A DNA stretch of 64,000 nt from Intestinibaculum porci (GTDB lineage: Bacteria > Bacillota_I > Bacilli_A > Erysipelotrichales > Coprobacillaceae), in NCBI RefSeq assembly GCF_003925875.1, contig NZ_AP019309.1:2666001-2730000 (forward strand), given 5' to 3'. The translations under genes were made by a program, and so were the position numbers. How positions within the stretch are numbered: the first letter of the stretch is position 1; each line of letters opens with the position of its first letter. Below, piece after piece: positions 24,782 through 35,256 of this stretch. Under the pieces are notes generated by a model. That model worked only from the letters and a program-made list of their open reading frames with translations, had not been told where the DNA came from and searched no databases.

Positions 24782-26161
24782 ATGGAAAACTTCAATCAAT
24801 TTTCATTTCGTAAAGATATTGTGCAGACATTAGAGCACATTCATTTTCATAAACCAACCCCAATTCAGGAAAAAGTGATTCCGCTTGTTTTACATCATCG
24901 TGATGTGGTCGGGATCTCCCAGACTGGAACGGGGAAAACTCATGCATTCTTACTGCCGATCATTCAGCGTATTGACGTGACAAAAGGAAAAGTCCAGGCG
25001 GTTGTTGCAGCGCCAACACGCGAATTAGCCCAGCAGATTTATGAGAATGCAAAAGCTTTTAAAAAGTATAATAGTGATTTACGCATTTCATTACTTATTG
25101 GCGGCAGTGATAAACAGAAAGCAATTAGTAAATTAAATAATCAGCCCCATTTAGTCATTGGGACACCAGGTCGTATCAAAGACTTATCAATCGATGAACA
25201 GGCGTTAAGAATTACCACCGCTGATATCTTCGTTATCGATGAAGCGGATATGACATTAGAATATGGTTACTTTGAAGACTTAGATACAGTCTTAGGCAAA
25301 ATGAAAGACGACTTAGAAATGCTGGTCTTCTCAGCTACCATTCCTGAAGCGATGAAACCATTCTTACGGAAATATATGAAAAACCCTGAAATGGTGACGA
25401 TTGATTCGCATTTGCCATCATCAGGTCATGTCAAACATTATTTAATCCCAACCAAGCATCGCGATCGCTATGAAGTCTTAAAAGACATCATGAACATGAT
25501 CGATCCTTATATTTGTATTATCTTCACCAATACCCGCGTCGAAGCCGCAAAGCTCGCTTCTAAATTGCGTGAAGATGGCTATAAAATTGGCGAAATTCAT
25601 GGGGACCTTGAGCCGCGTGAACGTAAACAGATGATGCGTCGTATTCATAATAATGAATACCAGTATATCGTAGCGACCGATATCGCTGCCCGCGGGATTG
25701 ATATCGATGGGGTTTCGCACGTCATTAACATGGAATTCCCAACCGAACGTGATTTCTATATTCATCGCTCAGGCCGCTGTGGCCGTGGAAAATACACGGG
25801 GGAATGTTTCTCCATGTATGATACTTCTAACCAGGTGATGGTTGAAGCGTTAGAAAAGAAACATATCCATTTTGAAATGAAGGCTATCAAAAACGGCAAA
25901 CTCATTGATGCCGGGGAACGTCAGAAACGTAAAAACCGTACCCATCAGCCAACTGAACTGGAAAAAGAAGTCCAGAAGATTGTCCGTAAACCAAAGAAAG
26001 TCAAACCAGGCTATAAAAAGAAACGTAAGAGAGAAATTGATCAGCTCTACCGTAAACAGAAACGCGCCATCATTCAGGCCGATATCAAACGTCAGCGTAA
26101 AGAACGTTATAAAAAAGCGCAGGCGGAAAAACGGATGGCAGAAGAGCGTGGTGATTACTAA
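24782..26161 (+). CDS. DEAD-box RNA helicase
   Basis: A 459-residue ATP-dependent RNA helicase of the CshB/RhlE type. Motifs in order: Q motif TPIQEKV, Walker [35 protein letters not shown], and [15 protein letters not shown]. The last ~90 residues are strongly basic ([13 protein letters not shown]), a probable RNA-binding tail. AAGGAGG precedes the ATG. The stop shares bases with the nfo start (TAATG), so the two are translationally coupled. Confidence 0.93.
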   Translation: MENFNQFSFRKDIVQTLEHIHFHKPTPIQEKVIPLVLHHRDVVGISQTGTGKTHAFLLPIIQRIDVTKGKVQAVVAAPTRELAQQIYENAKAFKKYNSDLRISLLIGGSDKQKAISKLNNQPHLVIGTPGRIKDLSIDEQALRITTADIFVIDEADMTLEYGYFEDLDTVLGKMKDDLEMLVFSATIPEAMKPFLRKYMKNPEMVTIDSHLPSSGHVKHYLIPTKHRDRYEVLKDIMNMIDPYICIIFTNTRVEAAKLASKLREDGYKIGEIHGDLEPRERKQMMRRIHNNEYQYIVATDIAARGIDIDGVSHVINMEFPTERDFYIHRSGRCGRGKYTGECFSMYDTSNQVMVEALEKKHIHFEMKAIKNGKLIDAGERQKRKNRTHQPTELEKEVQKIVRKPKKVKPGYKKKRKREIDQLYRKQKRAIIQADIKRQRKERYKKAQAEKRMAEERGDY

Positions 26162-27048
26162 TGACGAAACTGCTCATTGGCTCCCATGTGGGCATGAAAG
26201 CAAAGAAATTTTTACTTGGCTCGGTTGAGGAAGCATTATCTTATGGGGCTACAACCTTCATGTTTTATACCGGGGCTCCGCAAAATACCCGCCGGAAAGA
26301 TATTTCTGAATTACGCGTAGAAGAAGCGCGTCAGTTAATGATTGATAATGGCATTGATATTGATCAGGTTGTCGTTCATGCCCCTTATATTATTAACTTA
26401 GCTAATACGGTTAAACCAGAAACCTTTGAATTAGCGGTTTCCTTTCTCAAAACAGAGATTGAACGCGTTCATGAAATTGGCGCCAAGCGGCTGGTATTAC
26501 ATCCTGGTTCGCATGTCAAAGCTGGAGAAGAAGCTGGTTTAGCATCCATCATTGAGGGACTCAATCAGGTCTTAACACCTGATCAGGATGTCATGATTGC
26601 CTTAGAATCAATGGCTGGTAAAGGCAGTGAATTAGGCACATCGATCGATCAGCTATCTTATCTCATTGATCATGTCACCTTATCTGATAAATTAGGCATT
26701 TGTTTGGATACCTGCCATCTTAATGATGCTGGTTATGATATCAATGACTTTGATGCTATTTTAGATGAAGTCGAAGAAAAGATTGGTTTAGATAAAGTGT
26801 TAGCCATTCATATCAATGATTCCAAAAATCCGCGTGGTGCGCATAAGGACCGCCATGAAAACATCGGTTTTGGCACCATTGGTTTTGAGGCTCTGAACAA
26901 AGTTGTGCATAACCCGCGTTTAGAAAATGTCCCGAAGATCTTAGAGACACCTTACATCAATGATCACGCCCCTTATAAGGATGAAATCATGATGTTTGAA
27001 ACCAATACTTTTAATCCTCATCTCAAAGAGGCATATGAGGCAAAATAA
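26161..27048 (+). CDS. nfo: Endonuclease IV (AP endonuclease)
   Basis: A 295-residue zinc enzyme that cuts at abasic sites in DNA. Family motifs: [53 protein letters not shown] and [20 protein letters not shown], which supply the three-metal site. The start codon overlaps the helicase stop. Confidence 0.95.
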   Translation: MTKLLIGSHVGMKAKKFLLGSVEEALSYGATTFMFYTGAPQNTRRKDISELRVEEARQLMIDNGIDIDQVVVHAPYIINLANTVKPETFELAVSFLKTEIERVHEIGAKRLVLHPGSHVKAGEEAGLASIIEGLNQVLTPDQDVMIALESMAGKGSELGTSIDQLSYLIDHVTLSDKLGICLDTCHLNDAGYDINDFDAILDEVEEKIGLDKVLAIHINDSKNPRGAHKDRHENIGFGTIGFEALNKVVHNPRLENVPKILETPYINDHAPYKDEIMMFETNTFNPHLKEAYEAK

Positions 27049-27269
27049 TGGACCATCTTCGCAAGATGGTCTTTTTTCATAGAAGAAAGACGAAAAAGCT
27101 CTTCAACAAGAAATCTTTGACAGACTTCACAGCTTAAACTATCAATATTCCTTCTCATCACTAATAAGATTTTTAACGCAGTCACATCATCAGCTGGTAA
27201 ATCGAACATCTCTAAAATCTTTTCAAATTCATAAAGCGAAATGACATTTAAATAATTTTTGGATTGCAT
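27018..27269 (-). CDS. Hypothetical 83-residue protein
   Basis: A small soluble protein with an excellent AGGAGG 6 bases before the ATG (start [20 protein letters not shown]). Helical, with CEVCQRF near the centre; no family recognised. Its last codons overlap both the nfo terminator and the end of nfo on the other strand, which is unusual and may mean that the natural end was lost. A terminator at 27283-27313 separates it from the Nudix gene upstream. Confidence 0.5.
   Translation of the reverse strand: MQSKNYLNVISLYEFEKILEMFDLPADDVTALKILLVMRRNIDSLSCEVCQRFLVEELFRLSSMKKDHLAKMVHYFASYASLR
27049..27077 (+). terminator. Helicase-nfo operon terminator
   Basis: GACCATCTT, CGC, AAGATGGTC, then TTTTTT. 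The hairpin lies inside the coding sequence of the convergent gene 27018-27269. Confidence 0.88.
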
Positions 27270-27282
27270 AAGAGCCTCCTAG

Positions 27283-27313
27283 ATAAAAAAAGCCATCACT
27301 CAAAAAGTGATCG
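27283..27313 (-). terminator. Terminator of the Nudix operon
   Basis: Minus strand: AGCGATCACT, TTTTG, AGTGATGGCT, then TTTTTTT. It overlaps the last codons of the Nudix gene. Confidence 0.85.
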
Positions 27314-27938
27314 CTTTGATACTTTCAATAAAGGCATGAGTGATATCGGCGGTTAAGCCCCAAATCACCTCATCCTGAAATAAATACATATACACATCAC
27401 GGGTTTTCTCTAACCACTGATAATCCTTCCCGCCTGGTAAGCGTTCAATGGGAAAATGAGGATCAGGAATGGTTTGCTGGGTCAGTTTATATTGCTGGGG
27501 AATATTAGCACATAGCCAAGTGAGCGGGACTTTAAATAAGTGATCCACTTCATCTTGAGAATAACTGTAAGAACCTTTGATCTTCCCAATATAAGGCCAG
27601 ACGATCGCGCCATTGCCAAGTTCAAAACTATCCATGCCGCCAATCACTTCAATCGCTTCCGGCTTGATCAATAATTCTTCACAAGTTTCGCGAACAGCCG
27701 TTTCTTGACGGCTTTCATGCCCTTCCATCCGGCCGCCGGGAAAACAAACTTCCCCTGGCTGCGAAGATAACTGATAAGAGCGCACTTCATAAAGCAGAGA
27801 TAATGATCCGTCTTCCTCTATTAACGGCAATAAGACCGCTGACTCACGTTTGATCCGCCGGCCTTGGCGGCCTTTATAAACCTCCTCAATCGCCTGATTG
27901 AGGGTCATTCTGGGTGATGGTCCGACGGATTTCTTCAT
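27300..27938 (-). CDS. Nudix hydrolase, CoA pyrophosphatase type
   Basis: About 212 residues. The Nudix box is FPGGRMEGHESRQETAVR followed by ETCEELLI; the preceding QPGEVCFPGG is the pattern of the NUDT7/8-like branch that cleaves coenzyme A. I start at ATG 27938, which has GAAGGAAG upstream; it overlaps the preceding hydrolase gene by 53 bases. ATG 27908 is an alternative without a ribosome site. It is last in a minus-strand run with the alpha/beta hydrolase and a MutT-like gene. Confidence 0.82.
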   Translation of the reverse strand: MKKSVGPSPRMTLNQAIEEVYKGRQGRRIKRESAVLLPLIEEDGSLSLLYEVRSYQLSSQPGEVCFPGGRMEGHESRQETAVRETCEELLIKPEAIEVIGGMDSFELGNGAIVWPYIGKIKGSYSYSQDEVDHLFKVPLTWLCANIPQQYKLTQQTIPDPHFPIERLPGGKDYQWLEKTRDVYMYLFQDEVIWGLTADITHAFIESIKAITF

Positions 27939-28803
27939 AGTCTTCCTTCGCTTCCTTAAAAGTATTTCGGATACAGTAGTTATGCGGACATTCTTTGCGT
28001 AACACCGCATGGATGGGAATCAGATCCATTTTAAAAGTAGAAATAATACTTGGCGCTTTCGCGCTGTAAATATCACAGTCACCATAATAAAGCCAGGTTT
28101 CTGGGGTATTGGCTAAATCCATATGCCGGAAATGGGTAAAGTCATCACTGCCCTTTAAAACTTCATGACCATAGGTATAGCTCATTAATGGATCTTTGCG
28201 GGAAATCTTTTTCATTGTCTCCGCTTCTTTACCAACGGCATTGCCGACTGGTGAAATGAGGAAGAGATAACGTGGCGATGCTAACTTTTCATGACTGTTA
28301 TTAAATGGGAAGAAGTCTAAAAGGATCGTCGCCCCTAACGAATAGCCATAAAAGTCAATCGCCCCCGCCTCATAATATTTCAACATTTCCTTGTACACTT
28401 CATAAATGCAAGCCACCTGCCCGTTGATTGTTGAATCAAAGGTATGCGGATAAAGCGGCAGCCAGATATCACGATGGGTTTCATCACCAAGTTTCCAGGC
28501 CGCTTCTAATTCCTCTTTAGTGGGATAAAGCGGTAAAACATTGCCAGGGCAATACAAAATAGCTTTTTCAGCTGGCGTCTTCTGAACCATCCGAATAACC
28601 TGAAAAGTAATCATCTGATTATGAACGACTAAAGAGATCTCCACTTGTGAAAAGAGATGATCATAATTTTCCTTCGGCATCTCAAATGCATGTTTGGCAT
28701 TATAACGTTCCACTCTTGATGGTAATTCCTCAGGTTTGGTCGTCCACTTTTTAAAGCCTGAATGTTTTAAAACATTTTTATATAAATTTAATTGAATACT
28801 CAC
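27886..28803 (-). CDS. Alpha/beta hydrolase
   Basis: A 305-residue protein from GTG 28803 (GAAGGTG upstream). The nucleophile elbow is FYGYSLGAT; AILYCPGNVLPLYPT resembles an oxyanion region, and a late YGDCDIYSAKAPS may hold the acid. No signal peptide. The substrate is unknown. It lies between two Nudix genes and overlaps the downstream one. Confidence 0.7.
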   Translation of the reverse strand: MSIQLNLYKNVLKHSGFKKWTTKPEELPSRVERYNAKHAFEMPKENYDHLFSQVEISLVVHNQMITFQVIRMVQKTPAEKAILYCPGNVLPLYPTKEELEAAWKLGDETHRDIWLPLYPHTFDSTINGQVACIYEVYKEMLKYYEAGAIDFYGYSLGATILLDFFPFNNSHEKLASPRYLFLISPVGNAVGKEAETMKKISRKDPLMSYTYGHEVLKGSDDFTHFRHMDLANTPETWLYYGDCDIYSAKAPSIISTFKMDLIPIHAVLRKECPHNYCIRNTFKEAKEDYEEIRRTITQNDPQSGD

Positions 28804-28815
28804 AATGACACCTTC

Positions 28816-29274
28816 TTACATTTGCGTTTCCTCAAAAGAGAGGAGATGATCGTTTTGATAGGTCGCCTTAGCCTGATGCACCTTTTCATCTTTTAGCCAG
28901 GAAAGGAAGTAAGGATCCGCTTCCCACATTGGTAAATCAGACAGTTTCTCATCATCAATCCAATGCAGTTCTCCTTCATCACAAACATGCATTTCACCAC
29001 TAAAATCTTCACTTGTATAAACATACATTTTTTCTTCATAATGACGCGTTAAATCGATGAATAAAACCGTCCCGACAAAGCGGGCGCTATGCATAATATA
29101 ATGTGTCTCCTCATACGTTTCTCGCTTAGCGCCCTCATAAGGCGATTCTCCTGCTTCTAATTTACCACCAATGCCAATCCATTTTCCACTATTTAAATCA
29201 TCTTTCTTCTTATTGCGCAGCAGCATTAAGGTCTGATGAGGACGATGCAGATAAATAAGCGTTGTTTCTTTCAT
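28816..29274 (-). CDS. Nudix hydrolase, MutT/8-oxo-dGTPase type
   Basis: A 152-residue protein with Nudix box GIGGKLEAGESPYEGAKR followed by ETYEETHY. The sequence before it (WIGIGGK) and the fairly acidic C terminus resemble 8-oxo-dGTP diphosphatases that sanitise the nucleotide pool. It directly follows the nif3-like gene (one base between them). Confidence 0.85.
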   Translation of the reverse strand: MKETTLIYLHRPHQTLMLLRNKKKDDLNSGKWIGIGGKLEAGESPYEGAKRETYEETHYIMHSARFVGTVLFIDLTRHYEEKMYVYTSEDFSGEMHVCDEGELHWIDDEKLSDLPMWEADPYFLSWLKDEKVHQAKATYQNDHLLSFEETQM

Positions 29275-30012
29275 TTACAAGTACCGATAATAATCTGGCG
29301 AGCAGCTTTCGACGATCGTCAGATCTGTGCATTTTTCAAGTTCTGCTTTCAAATGAGAAACCATAATCACCTCGGCGTGATGGCCAATATCAACTAAGAC
29401 TTTGTTTTGAATCGTTGCTTCTTCCCCGGTATGGTATTTAAGATCACCAGTAATATACGCATCCACATCCGCTTCGTGAATAAAATCACTGCCGCTGCCG
29501 CCGCAGATCGCCACGCGAGAAATCATTGCTTTTTCTCCCGCTACGTGGACAACTGGTAAATGATAAACTGCTTTCACCCGGGCAATAAAGTCATCAAAAG
29601 TGAGCGGCGTTGTAAACGTTCCTTTTTTCGCAATGCCGGATTCTTCAAAATCAGTAATTTCCGTTAACCCTAAAGCCTCGCATAACCATGTATTCATGGA
29701 GACTTTATCTAATGGCGTATGCGAAGAATAAATGACTAAATCATTTTTGATCGCCAGCGCGATACATTTTCCCACATAACTATTAAGGTCTAAGGAAAGA
29801 TCTTTGAATAAAAAAGGATGATGGGTAATAAGCATATCACACTTTGCGGCGATCGCTTCCTCAATTGTCCGCTGATCGCAATCTAAAGCGATCATCACTT
29901 TGTGAATCTCCTTATAAGCATTTCCGCATTATAAGCCAGAATGATCCCAAGCCTCCTGCAGTGATAAGGGATATTTTTCTTCCATTAAAGTTATTAATTC
30001 TTTAGCCTGCAT
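29275..30012 (-). pseudogene. Nif3/DUF34 metal protein with early stop codon
   Basis: The natural start is ATG 30012 (MQAKELITLMEEKYPLSLQE), overlapping the end of trmK. Codon 28 is TAA (29929-29931), where the family normally has Gln in the WDNVGLQVG motif; the frame then continues unbroken for 217 codons with the metal ligands intact (THHPFLF; DIGHHAE). One base change (CAA to TAA) explains it. AAGGAG stands 9 bases before GTG 29898, so an N-terminally shortened protein of about 207 residues may still be made. Family members bind two metals; their function is debated. Confidence 0.8.
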
Positions 30013-30688
30013 GATCTAACACCTTCTCAATCATTTCTTTTTCTTTTAATACTTTCTCATATTTCTCATGTTGCGGATCAAGACTTTTTAAAATCCGTCT
30101 CTGCACTTCTAAAGCATGCATCCACTTTTCTTCAAAAAGCGGACCTTGTTTTTGTCTTAATACCGGGCCAAACATCAGATCTTCTTCGCTATAAGAAACA
30201 TCCTGCCCTTTTTTAGCGACGATGATCTCATAAATATGATGGCCATCTTTGACCATCGCTTCATCAATGATCGCTAACTGATGTTTTTCTAAACAGGCTC
30301 TTAATAAATCAATCGCTGTATTCGCCTGTAAGAAAAACAAATTATCATCCATCTTTTCAACGTGGGCTTCTAAGATTTGACTCATTAATAAACCGCCCAT
30401 GCCGCAGATCGCAATCATGTCAGTAGGCAGGGATGCAACTGGGTCTAAGCCATCTCCTAATAAGGGAATAACATGCCCAATTACCCCTTCATGCACAATC
30501 GTGGCCTGAGAACTTGCGAGCGGGCCTTCTGCCACGTCACAGGCATAGGCTTTTTCAATCACATGATTTTTGTATAGAAAACAAGGCAGATAAGCGTGAT
30601 CAGTGCCAATATCTGCCAATGTGTTTCCGGTTTTATACTGTGTAATCATCTCGCAAATCTTAAGCAGGCGCTTAGAATGGAGTTTCAT
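30002..30688 (-). CDS. trmK: tRNA (adenine-22-N1)-methyltransferase
   Basis: A 228-residue SAM-dependent enzyme methylating A22 of tRNA. The SAM motif ADIGTDHAYLPCFL and the AICGMGG motif are diagnostic, followed by a coiled-coil-like C-terminal helix. Its position directly behind rpoD and before nif3 is the standard Firmicute arrangement. Its start shares bases with the rpoD stop. Confidence 0.93.
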   Translation of the reverse strand: MKLHSKRLLKICEMITQYKTGNTLADIGTDHAYLPCFLYKNHVIEKAYACDVAEGPLASSQATIVHEGVIGHVIPLLGDGLDPVASLPTDMIAICGMGGLLMSQILEAHVEKMDDNLFFLQANTAIDLLRACLEKHQLAIIDEAMVKDGHHIYEIIVAKKGQDVSYSEEDLMFGPVLRQKQGPLFEEKWMHALEVQRRILKSLDPQHEKYEKVLKEKEMIEKVLDHAG

Positions 30689-31956
30689 TAACGGTCTAAG
30701 AAGTCTTTCAGACGTTTAGAACGTGAGGGATGTTTCAGCTTTCTTAAAGCTTTCGCTTCAATCTGTCTGATACGTTCTCTTGTGACGTTAAATTCCTTAC
30801 CCACTTCTTCGAGGGTACGCGTACGACCATCATCTAAGCCAAAACGTAAACGTAAGACTTTTTCTTCACGGTCCGTTAATTCTAATAAGACTTCATTTAA
30901 TTCATCTTTTAATAATTCATTAGATGCGTAATCATCTGGTGACATCGCCCCTTCATCTTCGATGAAATCACCTAAATGGGAATCATCTTCTTCCCCGATT
31001 GGTGTTTCTAATGAGACTGGTTCAAGAGAAATCTTCTGAATTTCTCTGACTTTTTCCGGAGTCATGCCATCCATCTTTTCGGCGATTTCTTCCGCCGTTG
31101 GTTCACGCCCTAATTCCTGAATCAGCTGACGCTGAATACGGGTTAATTTATTGATCGTTTCCACCATATGGACAGGGATACGGATCGTACGCGCCTGATC
31201 GGCAATCGCACGGGTGATCGCCTGACGAATCCACCAAGTGGCATAGGTTGAGAACTTAAAGCCTTTGGTATAATCGAATTTTTCCACGGCTTTGATCAGA
31301 CCCATATTCCCTTCCTGAATCAGGTCTAAGAATAACATACCACGACCAACATAACGTTTCGCAATCGAAACGACTAATCGTAAGTTGGCAGCGGCTAATT
31401 TCTTTTTTGCTTCTTCGCCTACCTGGCCGCCTTCAAGAATCTGTTTTGCTAATTCGATTTCCTGTTCATGCGTTAATAAGTCAACACGACCAATTTCTTT
31501 TAAGTACATTTTGACAGGGTCATTGATTTTAACGTTTGAACCAAGCTGATTGGCATCATCTTCTTTATCATCACCGGTCATCATCGAAATGGTATCACCC
31601 ATATCCAGATCCGTTGAGAAGTCTAAATCAGGCGTATCATCATCTTCGGCTCCTGTGCCGTCATCATCAAGACCTAAATCTAATTCTAAGCCTTCTAAAT
31701 CATCTAAGTCATCATCTGACCCTTTCATGATTTCATTGTCATCAATATCAATATCTAAATCTTCTTCAGATAATAAGTTGTTTTCTGAAATATAAGATAA
31801 AAGTTCTTCTGATGATTCATCATCCAGATCATATTTATCAAGGAAGGCATCTAAGTCATCCTGGGTTAACTGCCCGCCACGAATCTGGGCATTTTCTTTG
31901 ATCATGTATTTTAAATCATCAAATGTCATTGCTTTTGCTGGTTTCTTTTCGCTCAT
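30688..31956 (-). CDS. rpoD: Housekeeping sigma factor
   Basis: A 422-residue primary sigma factor. Region 1.1 is followed by an acidic stretch (residues ~60-125), then region 2 ([20 protein letters not shown] and [17 protein letters not shown]), region 3, and region 4 with the helix-turn-helix ([19 protein letters not shown]). It overlaps dnaG by four bases, as in the classic macromolecular-synthesis operon. Confidence 0.97.
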   Translation of the reverse strand: MSEKKPAKAMTFDDLKYMIKENAQIRGGQLTQDDLDAFLDKYDLDDESSEELLSYISENNLLSEEDLDIDIDDNEIMKGSDDDLDDLEGLELDLGLDDDGTGAEDDDTPDLDFSTDLDMGDTISMMTGDDKEDDANQLGSNVKINDPVKMYLKEIGRVDLLTHEQEIELAKQILEGGQVGEEAKKKLAAANLRLVVSIAKRYVGRGMLFLDLIQEGNMGLIKAVEKFDYTKGFKFSTYATWWIRQAITRAIADQARTIRIPVHMVETINKLTRIQRQLIQELGREPTAEEIAEKMDGMTPEKVREIQKISLEPVSLETPIGEEDDSHLGDFIEDEGAMSPDDYASNELLKDELNEVLLELTDREEKVLRLRFGLDDGRTRTLEEVGKEFNVTRERIRQIEAKALRKLKHPSRSKRLKDFLDR

Positions 31957-33740
31957 ACGTTCTCCTTTTGTAAATTAATAATTTCATCTACAATCTGCGC
32001 GCGGGCTTTCGGATCTAAGACATCCTTGAGCTGCTCTAAAAGCTGATTCTTCTTCAGCTTCATCGCGTTCTTTGAAATAATTGTTATATAGTCATTAATC
32101 GCTTTTTCATCACTCGGTAAGGGTAAATGAAGATCATCGACCTGGGAAAGGGTCTGCACTAACTGTGGGTGATCGGGTCCGATAATATCCATCAGCGTCG
32201 CCACATCAAGTTTGACATGATGGCGGTAGTAGTCTACGACATACGAAGCGATCACGCGATATTCTTCGTTATACATAAAGCCTAACTTCGCTTCATATAA
32301 ATCCGCTACCGCTTTTTCATTTAACATGTAATACAGTAAATTACGTTCCGCCAGTTCATATTTATTATGAACAATGTTAGCCACGTTCTGGAAACTGCGG
32401 GCAAACTGCGTATTCACCTGACGATTGAAATCAATCGTCGGTACTTCCCGCAAGGTTGCATCATTCACCGCTTCCTTCACGATATCTAGCGAGAAATCCG
32501 TCAGTTTAGAGAGTTTCTCGATATAGTGTTCCCGATCAATCCGATCGGTCAGTTTAGCGATCGCTTTAATGCCGGCATCAAGCAGGCTGCGGCGATCATC
32601 ATAGTTCCGTAAATCACGTTTTGAAGATTCATAGATTAACATGAAATCAATCAGCGACAAACGATCTTTGAGGACCGCATCTAAGGCATCCTGCCCTTCA
32701 CTGCTGTAAATCTCATCCGGGTCCCGGCCTTCCGGTAAAAGAATCAGTTTCACATCAAAGCCTTGTTCATCAAGAAAGGCGGCAGCTTTATAAGCAGCGG
32801 CCTGCCCTGGCGCATCGCCATCAAGACATAAGACGATATTCTTCGTTAATTTCTTTAACATCCGAATATGTCCCTGCGTTAACGCCGTTCCCATTAAGGC
32901 AATGCAGTTTTCATGATGGGCGCGGCTCATCGCGATGACATCCATGAAGCCTTCGTTAATATATACAAAGCCTTCTTTTTTCACAGCATCCTTGCAGCGA
33001 TGATAGTTATAGAGCACCTGTCCTTTAATGAAGATATCGGACTCTGGCGAGTTCATATACTTAGCGCCTTCCTGACCATTTTTATAAATACGTCCAGAAA
33101 AGCCTACAACACGGCCATATTCATCATGCAAAGCGAACATCACACGATCGTTAAAGCGATCGTAATGACGCTGTGATTCGATGACTAAGCCAGATTTCTC
33201 CATATCGATTTCCTGATATCCCATATGTTTAAACGCTTCATACAAAACATTTTTACTAGGGGCATAACCGACATCAAAACGTTTGATCAGTTCCTCATCA
33301 AAACCACGCTTAGCGAGATAATCACGCGCTAATGTTCCGGATTTGGTGTTGAGATAATAGCTGTAAATACGATTGGCTTCAGTATGCATATCATAATAAA
33401 CCTTATTTTCTTCCTTCACCGGCTGACTATAAGATTCTAAATGATAGGCTGATAAATCAACATGACCGATTTCGGCGACCATTTTGACGGCTTCAATCCA
33501 TTCAATGTGCAGGTAATTCTGTAAGAAGGTAAAGACATTCCCGCCATTATGACAGACGAAGCACATGTAAATCTGTTTCTCCTGAGAAATAGATAAAGAG
33601 GGATCACTGTCGTCATGAAATGGACAAAGCGCTTTGTAGCTGCGGCCATGTCGATGCAGAGAGAGATAACGGCCGATCACGTCGACGATATCGACGCTAT
33701 TGCGGATCTCATCAATCTTCTCCTGAGGTATTCTTGACAC
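31953..33740 (-). CDS. dnaG: DNA primase
   Basis: A 595-residue enzyme making RNA primers for replication. The N-terminal zinc finger is [14 protein letters not shown] with CFVCHNGG; the RNA-polymerase-type core contains [12 protein letters not shown] and the TOPRIM acidic [12 protein letters not shown]. The C-terminal part contacts DnaB helicase. It lies between glyS and rpoD. Confidence 0.97.
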   Translation of the reverse strand: MSRIPQEKIDEIRNSVDIVDVIGRYLSLHRHGRSYKALCPFHDDSDPSLSISQEKQIYMCFVCHNGGNVFTFLQNYLHIEWIEAVKMVAEIGHVDLSAYHLESYSQPVKEENKVYYDMHTEANRIYSYYLNTKSGTLARDYLAKRGFDEELIKRFDVGYAPSKNVLYEAFKHMGYQEIDMEKSGLVIESQRHYDRFNDRVMFALHDEYGRVVGFSGRIYKNGQEGAKYMNSPESDIFIKGQVLYNYHRCKDAVKKEGFVYINEGFMDVIAMSRAHHENCIALMGTALTQGHIRMLKKLTKNIVLCLDGDAPGQAAAYKAAAFLDEQGFDVKLILLPEGRDPDEIYSSEGQDALDAVLKDRLSLIDFMLIYESSKRDLRNYDDRRSLLDAGIKAIAKLTDRIDREHYIEKLSKLTDFSLDIVKEAVNDATLREVPTIDFNRQVNTQFARSFQNVANIVHNKYELAERNLLYYMLNEKAVADLYEAKLGFMYNEEYRVIASYVVDYYRHHVKLDVATLMDIIGPDHPQLVQTLSQVDDLHLPLPSDEKAINDYITIISKNAMKLKKNQLLEQLKDVLDPKARAQIVDEIINLQKENV

Positions 33741-33759
33741 ACATATCCCTCCTTAAAAA

Positions 33760-35133
33760 TTATAACTGAACTTTTTTCGCAATATAGTCTTTTAACTGAT
33801 CAATTGGTAAACGGATTTGTTCCATCGTATCACGATCACGAATTGTAACAGCATGATCTTCAGCTGTATCAAAGTCAATTGTGATACAAAGTGGTGTCCC
33901 AATCGCATCCTGTCTTCTGTAACGTTTACCGATCTTGCCTGAAACATCATATTCACAGTAGAAGTCTTTAGATAATTCAGCGTAAATCTTTTCGGCTTCT
34001 TCCGACTGTTTCTTCGTTAATGGTAAGATGGCTGCTTTAACTGGTGCTAAAGCAGGATGTAAATGCATAACGATACGCGTATCGTTATCTTCTAAGACTT
34101 CTTCATCATAGGCATCCGCGAAAACCGATAAGAATAAACGGTCCGCCCCAACCGATGGTTCAATAACATATGGGACATATTTTTCATGAGTCTGAGGATC
34201 TAAGTAAGATAAATCTTTCTTAGAATATTCGATATGTCTATTTAAATCGTAATCTGTACGATCGGCGATCCCCCATAATTCACCCCAGCCAAATGGATAT
34301 TTATATTCAATATCCGTCGTTGCTTTAGAGTAGAATGAAAGTTCTTTCTGATCATGATCACGGAAACGTAAGTTTTCTGGTTTAATGCCTAAGTCATTTA
34401 AGAACTTCATGCAATGACTGCGCCAGTAGTTAAACCATTCTAAATCAGTATCTGGTTTGGTGAAGAATTCTAATTCCATCTGTTCGAATTCACGGGTTCT
34501 GAAGATGAAGTTACCTGGGGTAATTTCATTACGGAATGATTTCCCAATCTGACCAATACCGAAAGGAATTTTCTTTCTGGTTGTACGCGCCACATTTTTA
34601 AAGTTGACGAAAATACCCTGAGCGGTTTCTGGACGTAAGTAAACAGTACTCTTATCATCCTTGACAACACCCATTGATGTTTCGAACATTAATTCAAACT
34701 TACGGATATCGGTAAAATCATGTCCGCCGCAGTTTGGACAAGCAATGTTATGTTCCTTGATAAACGCCATCATTTCTGCTGGGGTCCATCCATCGGGATG
34801 TAATTCAGGATCATAAGCCTCAATTAATTTATCCGCACGATGTCTGGTTTTGCAGACTTTACAGTCAATTAATGGATCGTTGAAGTTGCCAACGTGTCCT
34901 GATGCCTGCCATACCTTTGGATTCATAAAAATTGCCGAATCAATACCGACATTGTATGGAGATTCCTGAATGAATCTCTTCCACCATGCCTGCTTGATAT
35001 TATTTTTTAACTGAACACCTAGAGGTCCGTAGTCCCATGTATTTGCCAGTCCATCATAGATTTCTGAACCCTGATAGACAAAGCCCTGACCTTTAGCGTG
35101 TGCAATGAGTTTATCCATATCTGTATTAGCCAT
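33760..35133 (-). CDS. glyS: Glycyl-tRNA synthetase, single-chain type
   Basis: A 457-residue class II enzyme of the alpha2 (glyQS) kind. Class II motifs are visible: motif 2 [19 protein letters not shown] and motif 3 [11 protein letters not shown]; a zinc-binding CKVC and CPNC pair sits in the first third. C-terminal anticodon domain present. AGGAGG precedes the ATG. No T-box leader was found, only a short hairpin at 35167-35186. It is the first gene of the dnaG-rpoD run. Confidence 0.96.
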   Translation of the reverse strand: MANTDMDKLIAHAKGQGFVYQGSEIYDGLANTWDYGPLGVQLKNNIKQAWWKRFIQESPYNVGIDSAIFMNPKVWQASGHVGNFNDPLIDCKVCKTRHRADKLIEAYDPELHPDGWTPAEMMAFIKEHNIACPNCGGHDFTDIRKFELMFETSMGVVKDDKSTVYLRPETAQGIFVNFKNVARTTRKKIPFGIGQIGKSFRNEITPGNFIFRTREFEQMELEFFTKPDTDLEWFNYWRSHCMKFLNDLGIKPENLRFRDHDQKELSFYSKATTDIEYKYPFGWGELWGIADRTDYDLNRHIEYSKKDLSYLDPQTHEKYVPYVIEPSVGADRLFLSVFADAYDEEVLEDNDTRIVMHLHPALAPVKAAILPLTKKQSEEAEKIYAELSKDFYCEYDVSGKIGKRYRRQDAIGTPLCITIDFDTAEDHAVTIRDRDTMEQIRLPIDQLKDYIAKKVQL

Positions 35134-35166
35134 TTTATCCTCCTAAGACTTCATAAGATAATAAAT

Positions 35167-35186
35167 GACCTAGCAACTGCTAAGTC
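35167..35186 (-). other. Leader hairpin upstream of glyS
   Basis: GACCTAGCA, AC, TGCTAAGTC: a 9-bp stem with a 2-base loop, about 35 bases before the glyS start. It has no T run, so it may be a transcript-stability or regulatory hairpin. Confidence 0.4.
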
Positions 35187-35256
35187 ATCACATTCGATTA
35201 AATTCAAATCGCATAATACCCTTATAGTAGTGATTTGTCAACCAACGATAAGTGTA

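Noticed and set aside
35134-35256. T-box riboswitch upstream of glyS
   Set aside because: No T-box core or specifier stem was found; only a short 9-bp hairpin without a T run is present.
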